7,871 bases of DNA from Prevotellaceae bacterium (GTDB lineage Bacteria; Bacteroidota; Bacteroidia; Bacteroidales; UBA932), in contig JAIRLC010000132.1 in NCBI GenBank assembly GCA_031259645.1, positions 1-7,871 on the forward strand, read 5' to 3'. Shown here piece after piece: positions 6,658-7,871 of this stretch (within the stretch, counting starts at the first letter, position 1; each line of letters begins with the position of its first letter). Under the pieces are notes generated by a model. It was given only the letters and a program-made list of their open reading frames with translations. It did not search any database and was not told the origin of the DNA. Position numbers and translations under genes: made by a program.

Positions 6658-7854
6658 ATGGGTAAAGTACGATTAGTTACTACCGACTACTGTTTTATTT
6701 TAGCAGCAAACTTCCTCTTATATTTCGGTTTTTACCTGCTGTTGCCGGTATTGCCGTTTTACCTGATCGACGTCTTTCATACCGCTAAATCGGAGGTAGG
6801 AATTATTTTGTCGTGCTATGTCGTTGCAGCCCTTATGATCCGCCCTTTCTCCGGTTATTTGCTTGACACGTTTGCCCGAAAGCCGTTTTACCTTTTGGCT
6901 TTTTTCCTTTTTACCGCAGTATTTGCAGGCTATCTGGTCGCCGGCACGCTCGCTCTTTTTATCGTATTGCGCGTGTTTCACGGGTTTTCATTCGGAGCCG
7001 TATCGGTGGCCGGAAACACGATTGTGATTGACATTACACCTTCGTCGCGAAGGGGCGAAGCATTGGGCTACTACGGACTGTCCAACAACATCGCTATGGC
7101 TGTAGGCCCCATGACAGGCCTGTTCCTGCACGATTATTACACTTTTGATGTGATCTTCCTGTGTTCGCTCACATCCTGCGCACTCGGTTTTTTCATGGCC
7201 ATGAAAGTGAAAACGCCGGCAAAACAACCCGCAAAAAGAGAACCGTTATCGCTCGACCGTTTTATTTTATTGAAAGGTATTCCTGTCAGCGTGGTTTTGA
7301 TTTTACTATCTATTCCTTATGGTATGACGAGCACCTACATCGCCATGTATGGCCGCTCTATTGGTATTGAAGGAAGCATCGGGATTTTCTTTACCCTACT
7401 GGCTGTGGGAACCGCCATTTCCCGCCTGTTTTCCGGGAAACAGGTGGACCGGGGCCGCATACCGCAAGTCATCACCTTCGGTATGGTCATGGTTTGCCTG
7501 TGCTTCTTCATCCTCTCCGGTTGCGCATGGTTGATGGAACTAAATCCGGCAACAGGAAAAAATGTTTTTTTCAGCACGGCGCTCTTTTTCGGGTTAGGCT
7601 TCGGGAGCATGTTCCCTGCATTCAACACCATGTTCGTAAATCTTGCTCCCAACAACCAGCGGGGCACCGCCACGTCCACCTACCTCACCTCATGGGACGT
7701 AGGCGTGGGATTGGGGCTGGTAGCAGGCGGCTACATTGCCGAAATAAGCACCTTGCAGCATGCTTATTGCTTCAGCGGATGCCTGATTATGCTATCCACC
7801 CTTATTTTCACATGGAAAATCACGCCTTTCTATGCAAAAAATAAATTGCGATAA
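6658..7854 (+). CDS. Major facilitator superfamily (MFS) transporter
   Basis: A 398-residue inner-membrane secondary transporter with two homologous six-helix halves, about 12 membrane helices. In the N-terminal half, motif A reads GYLLDTFARKP (66-76) in the loop between helices 2 and 3; RVFHGFSFGA (105-114) is the helix 4 motif with its arginine; and GLSNNIAMAVGPMTG (140-154) resembles the helix 5 motif C of drug:H+ antiporters. The second half repeats the pattern: FSGKQVDRGR at 258-267 mirrors motif A, and PNNQRGTATSTYLTSWDVG mirrors PSSRRGEALGYYGLSNN of the first half. A short basic loop at about 183-200 joins the halves. The frame also opens at a GTG at 6640, but the ATG has better ribosome-binding sequence. 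It follows the TPR gene by 37 bases with no visible terminator, so it may be read from the exb promoter. Substrate cannot be predicted; an efflux role is likely but unproven. Confidence 0.88.
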   Translation: MGKVRLVTTDYCFILAANFLLYFGFYLLLPVLPFYLIDVFHTAKSEVGIILSCYVVAALMIRPFSGYLLDTFARKPFYLLAFFLFTAVFAGYLVAGTLALFIVLRVFHGFSFGAVSVAGNTIVIDITPSSRRGEALGYYGLSNNIAMAVGPMTGLFLHDYYTFDVIFLCSLTSCALGFFMAMKVKTPAKQPAKREPLSLDRFILLKGIPVSVVLILLSIPYGMTSTYIAMYGRSIGIEGSIGIFFTLLAVGTAISRLFSGKQVDRGRIPQVITFGMVMVCLCFFILSGCAWLMELNPATGKNVFFSTALFFGLGFGSMFPAFNTMFVNLAPNNQRGTATSTYLTSWDVGVGLGLVAGGYIAEISTLQHAYCFSGCLIMLSTLIFTWKITPFYAKNKLR

Positions 7855-7857
7855 ACG

Positions 7858-7871
7858 ATGATCAAACGAAA
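7858..7871 (+). CDS. Possible start of the next gene, cut by the window edge
   Basis: An ATG at 7858 lies three bases after the MFS stop and is followed by three open codons (Ile-Lys-Arg) before the edge. The tight spacing resembles the other junctions of this strand, but there is no clear ribosome binding site and the visible piece is far too short to identify. Confidence 0.3.

Noticed and set aside
7161..7844. Additional open frames on both strands inside the MFS gene
   Set aside because: The main frame encodes a continuous 12-helix transporter with family motifs; the others are His/Arg/Cys-rich out-of-frame translations typical of shadows.

Overview
The window looks like chromosomal DNA of a Bacteroidota bacterium, most likely of the order Bacteroidales. 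Three things point there. Both recognisable promoters follow the Bacteroidota housekeeping pattern, a TTG-type -33 element, 20 bases, then TAnnTTTG. Several genes lack a Shine-Dalgarno motif and instead have A/T-rich leaders. The central gene order, exbB-exbD-exbD-tonB with an N-terminal NKGYGAY-type TonB, is typical of that phylum. No RNA gene, CRISPR array, insertion sequence or phage gene was seen.

Left part (1-718, minus strand): the start of a complex I (nuo) operon. nuoA is complete, and nuoB overlaps its end by 10 bases and runs off the left edge. Between about 719 and 994 lies an A/T-rich divergent control region. It holds one promoter facing left for nuo, one facing right for the exb operon, and two short inverted repeats.

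Centre (995-6620, plus strand): six tightly spaced genes with gaps of 6 to 24 bases, almost certainly one transcript. They encode an ExbB-like motor protein with an extra N-terminal membrane segment, two different ExbD-like subunits that each keep the membrane aspartate, and a TonB-family transducer. These are followed by a PstS-like lipoprotein with no accompanying phosphate ABC transporter genes, and a large secreted TPR protein. The first four should form a proton-motive-force-driven inner-membrane complex that energises outer-membrane TonB-dependent transporters. The last two are exported proteins whose job in this context is not known from sequence; they could be periplasmic accessories of the same machine.

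Right part (6658-7854, plus strand): a 12-helix major facilitator superfamily transporter that follows with no visible terminator and may be co-transcribed. A possible next gene begins at 7858 and is cut by the window edge.

The most interesting part is the exbB-exbD-exbD-tonB-PstS-like-TPR cluster. In the PstS-like protein several positions that hold phosphate in classical PstS appear changed, which suggests it has been recruited to something other than phosphate import.
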